DNA from: Porticoccus sp.
GTDB lineage: Bacteria > Pseudomonadota > Gammaproteobacteria > Pseudomonadales > Porticoccaceae
Length of the DNA stretch: 14,905 nt
Reading direction: 5' to 3'
Assembly: GCA_023263825.1 (NCBI GenBank)
Contig: JALQUJ010000221.1
Location: 1-14,905, forward strand
The position numbers and the translations under genes were made by a program. The stretch's first letter is position 1. Each line of letters opens with the position of its first letter. Below are positions 13,346 to 14,905 of this stretch, one piece after another. A model generated the notes under the pieces. The model did no database searches. It saw nothing but the letters and a program-made list of their open reading frames with translations, and was not told the origin of the DNA.

Positions 13346-14764
13346 TTAGCCTATTAGCTTACGAGACTCTCGATTCAACCTGTTAATACCATTTATTGCA
13401 GCTAAGCGGTATGCCTCTGCCATGGTGGGGTAGTTAAATGTTGTACTGATAAAGTACTCTATGGTATTAGCTTTACCCGGTTGATTCATAATGGCCTGTC
13501 CAATATGAATAATCTCCGCAGCTTCAGCACCAAAACAATGTACTCCGAGAATTTCCAATGTTTCCTGGTGAAACAGTATCTTTAAGACGCCGACTTCTTC
13601 GCCAGAAATATGGGCTCTGGCAATATTTTTAAAATAGGCGCGGCCAATTTCGTAAGGGACCTGCTGCTCTGTTAGTTCTGATTCATTTTTACCCACAAAA
13701 CTAATTTCTGGGATAGTGTAAATGCCTGTTGCCACATCTTCCACATGGTAGGCATTGGACAAACCACACATATGTGCCGAAGCCGACCGCCCTTGGTCAT
13801 AGGCTGCACCAGCTAGTGCTGGCCAGCCAATGACATCTCCTGCCGCATAAATATTATCAACCGAAGTTTGATAATTATCATTAACAGTTACCTGGCCTCG
13901 AGCATCAACATTTAATCCAATATCCTCAAGCCCCATATTTTTTGTATTACCACTTCTTCCATTACACCAGAGCAATGCTTCAGCATGGACTCTTTTTCCC
14001 GATTTCAACTCCATAGTAATCCCGTTATCACGGGTTTCTATTTTTTTATACTCTTCCTTGTGACGTACGGTTACGTTCAAATCCCTCAAGTGGTAACTAA
14101 GGGCATCTGAAATTTCATCATCAAGAAATGAGAGCAGTCCCTCGCGAGTATTCACCAAATCTACCCGAGTATCTAAACCGGCAAAAATAGAGGCATATTC
14201 GCAACCGATAACACCTGCTCCATAGATAATAATATTACGAGGTGTTCGATCAAGGTTCAGAATCGAATCACTATCAAAAATACATGGGTGATTAAAATTC
14301 ACATCTTCTGGATGGTAAGGGCTTGAGCCTGTAGCAATTAAAAAATAACGGCTGTGAATTTTGTCATAAGTCCCATCCGCCTTTTTCAAGGTGATGTGAT
14401 GCTCATCAACAAATGCTGCCCTACCTGTGTGGAGCTTGATACGGTTCCTGGCGTATTCTCTGGTCCGCCCCTCTACCTGTTTGTGAATTACCTGATCCGC
14501 GGCTTCCATCACTTCAGAAAAAGAACACCAACGGGGGTCACCAACAGAACGAAACATTGGCATCGTATTAAACTGAACCATCCGGCGTACAGAGTGTCGT
14601 AATGCCTTTGATGGGATGGTTCCAAGGTGAGTGCAGTTTCCACCGACCATAGCGCGCTCATCAACAACGGCAACTGACCAGCCCTGCTTTACAGCAGACA
14701 TCGCTGCACCTTCACCCGCAGGGCCACTGCCTATAATCACTAAGTCATATTGAAAATCTGCCAT
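13346..14764 (-). CDS. sthA: Soluble pyridine nucleotide transhydrogenase SthA
   Basis: SthA is a cytoplasmic FAD enzyme that moves hydride between NADPH and NAD+, mainly oxidising excess NADPH. The 472-residue product has the FAD-binding GSGPAGEGAA (12-21), then VGGNCTHLGTIPSKALRH, where the second redox cysteine of the disulfide reductases is replaced by Thr49. This is the feature that separates transhydrogenases from lipoamide dehydrogenase and glutathione reductase. The NAD(P)-binding GAGVIGCEYASIFAGL, the AAGDVIGWPALAGAAYDQGR segment and the C-terminal dimerisation domain (HCFGAEAAEIIHIGQ, TTFNYPTMAEAYRLAA) follow. Length matches the family (466 in E. coli). ATG 14764 has GGAG at 9-base spacing. 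It is transcribed towards lolC, with the broken gene on the opposite strand between them. Confidence 0.96.
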   Translation of the reverse strand: MADFQYDLVIIGSGPAGEGAAMSAVKQGWSVAVVDERAMVGGNCTHLGTIPSKALRHSVRRMVQFNTMPMFRSVGDPRWCSFSEVMEAADQVIHKQVEGRTREYARNRIKLHTGRAAFVDEHHITLKKADGTYDKIHSRYFLIATGSSPYHPEDVNFNHPCIFDSDSILNLDRTPRNIIIYGAGVIGCEYASIFAGLDTRVDLVNTREGLLSFLDDEISDALSYHLRDLNVTVRHKEEYKKIETRDNGITMELKSGKRVHAEALLWCNGRSGNTKNMGLEDIGLNVDARGQVTVNDNYQTSVDNIYAAGDVIGWPALAGAAYDQGRSASAHMCGLSNAYHVEDVATGIYTIPEISFVGKNESELTEQQVPYEIGRAYFKNIARAHISGEEVGVLKILFHQETLEILGVHCFGAEAAEIIHIGQAIMNQPGKANTIEYFISTTFNYPTMAEAYRLAAINGINRLNRESRKLIG

Positions 14765-14825
14765 CGATTATTACTCCACTACACTGATGGTATTCTGAAT
14801 ATTTCGTGTCGAGAATCAACACCAC

Positions 14826-14850
14826 TTTGGTATTATTTTTTATACCTAAA
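14826..14850. repeat. AT-rich inverted repeat upstream of sthA
   Basis: GGTAT (14829-14833) and ATACC (14842-14846) are inverted arms, extended imperfectly by TTT and AAA on the outside (14826-14828, 14848-14850). It lies 62-86 bases before the sthA ATG, where an operator or promoter could be expected. The loop is an A/T run. Confidence 0.3.
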
Positions 14851-14894
14851 GCAATTAGTTACACTATCCACGATCAATGCTTGAAAGTCTCACT

Positions 14895-14905
14895 ATTTGG
14901 AGGCT
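14895..14905 (+). other. Ribosome-binding-site-like GGAGG at the window edge
   Basis: The plus strand ends TTTGGAGGCT. A perfect GGAGG at the edge suggests that a gene divergent from sthA may start within the next ten or so bases outside the window. Nothing inside the window confirms it. Confidence 0.25.

Noticed and set aside
13322..13348. ACC-AAA-GGT followed by T-run as an sthA terminator on the minus strand
   Set aside because: The stem is only three base pairs, too short to support a call despite the T-run.
1..14905. CRISPR arrays, tRNA/rRNA genes, insertion sequences or phage genes
   Set aside because: No regularly spaced repeats, no recognisable tRNA or rRNA sequence and no transposase or integrase motifs were seen on either strand.

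Overview
The window reads as chromosomal DNA of a moderately AT-rich gammaproteobacterium, probably marine and near the Pseudomonas/Cellvibrio side of the class. This rests on the gene families and their order: a complete-looking ccm (System I cytochrome c maturation) block, and a DUF2062 gene - lolE - lolD - lolC - sthA order that I recall from Pseudomonas. The species cannot be fixed from the sequence. No tRNA, rRNA, CRISPR array, transposase or phage gene was seen.

Region 1 (1-4785, minus strand) is the ccm operon, transcribed right to left: a small acidic protein gene, ccmA, ccmB, ccmC, ccmD, ccmE and a ccmF cut by the window edge. CcmABCD load and release heme on the periplasmic chaperone CcmE, and CcmF (with CcmH) ligates it to apocytochrome c. 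A good sigma70-like promoter lies just upstream of the small acidic gene.

Region 2 (4822-7337, minus strand) is a three-gene cassette: a radical SAM protein of the ArsS type, a family-2 glycosyltransferase of the TIGR04283 type and a DUF2064/TIGR04282 protein. These families are named after arsenosugar biosynthesis, but no arsenite methyltransferase (arsM) or ArsR regulator is in the window.

Region 3 (7368-9466) holds a divergent cobB-type sirtuin deacylase, then the decayed C-terminal half of a succinylglutamate desuccinylase/aspartoacylase-like gene, then a DUF2062 inner-membrane protein.

Region 4 (9522-14764, minus strand) is lolCDE, the ABC transporter that releases lipoproteins from the inner membrane to LolA, and sthA, the soluble pyridine nucleotide transhydrogenase. 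Between lolC and sthA, on the plus strand, lies a small secreted-protein gene carrying two compensating frameshifts, and the lolC leader holds two strong inverted repeats.

Most of the window is housekeeping. The parts worth a second look are the arsM-less ArsS cassette, the two broken genes, the non-ATG start of ccmA and several palindromes in intergenic leaders. I found nothing that I would call a wholly new system.
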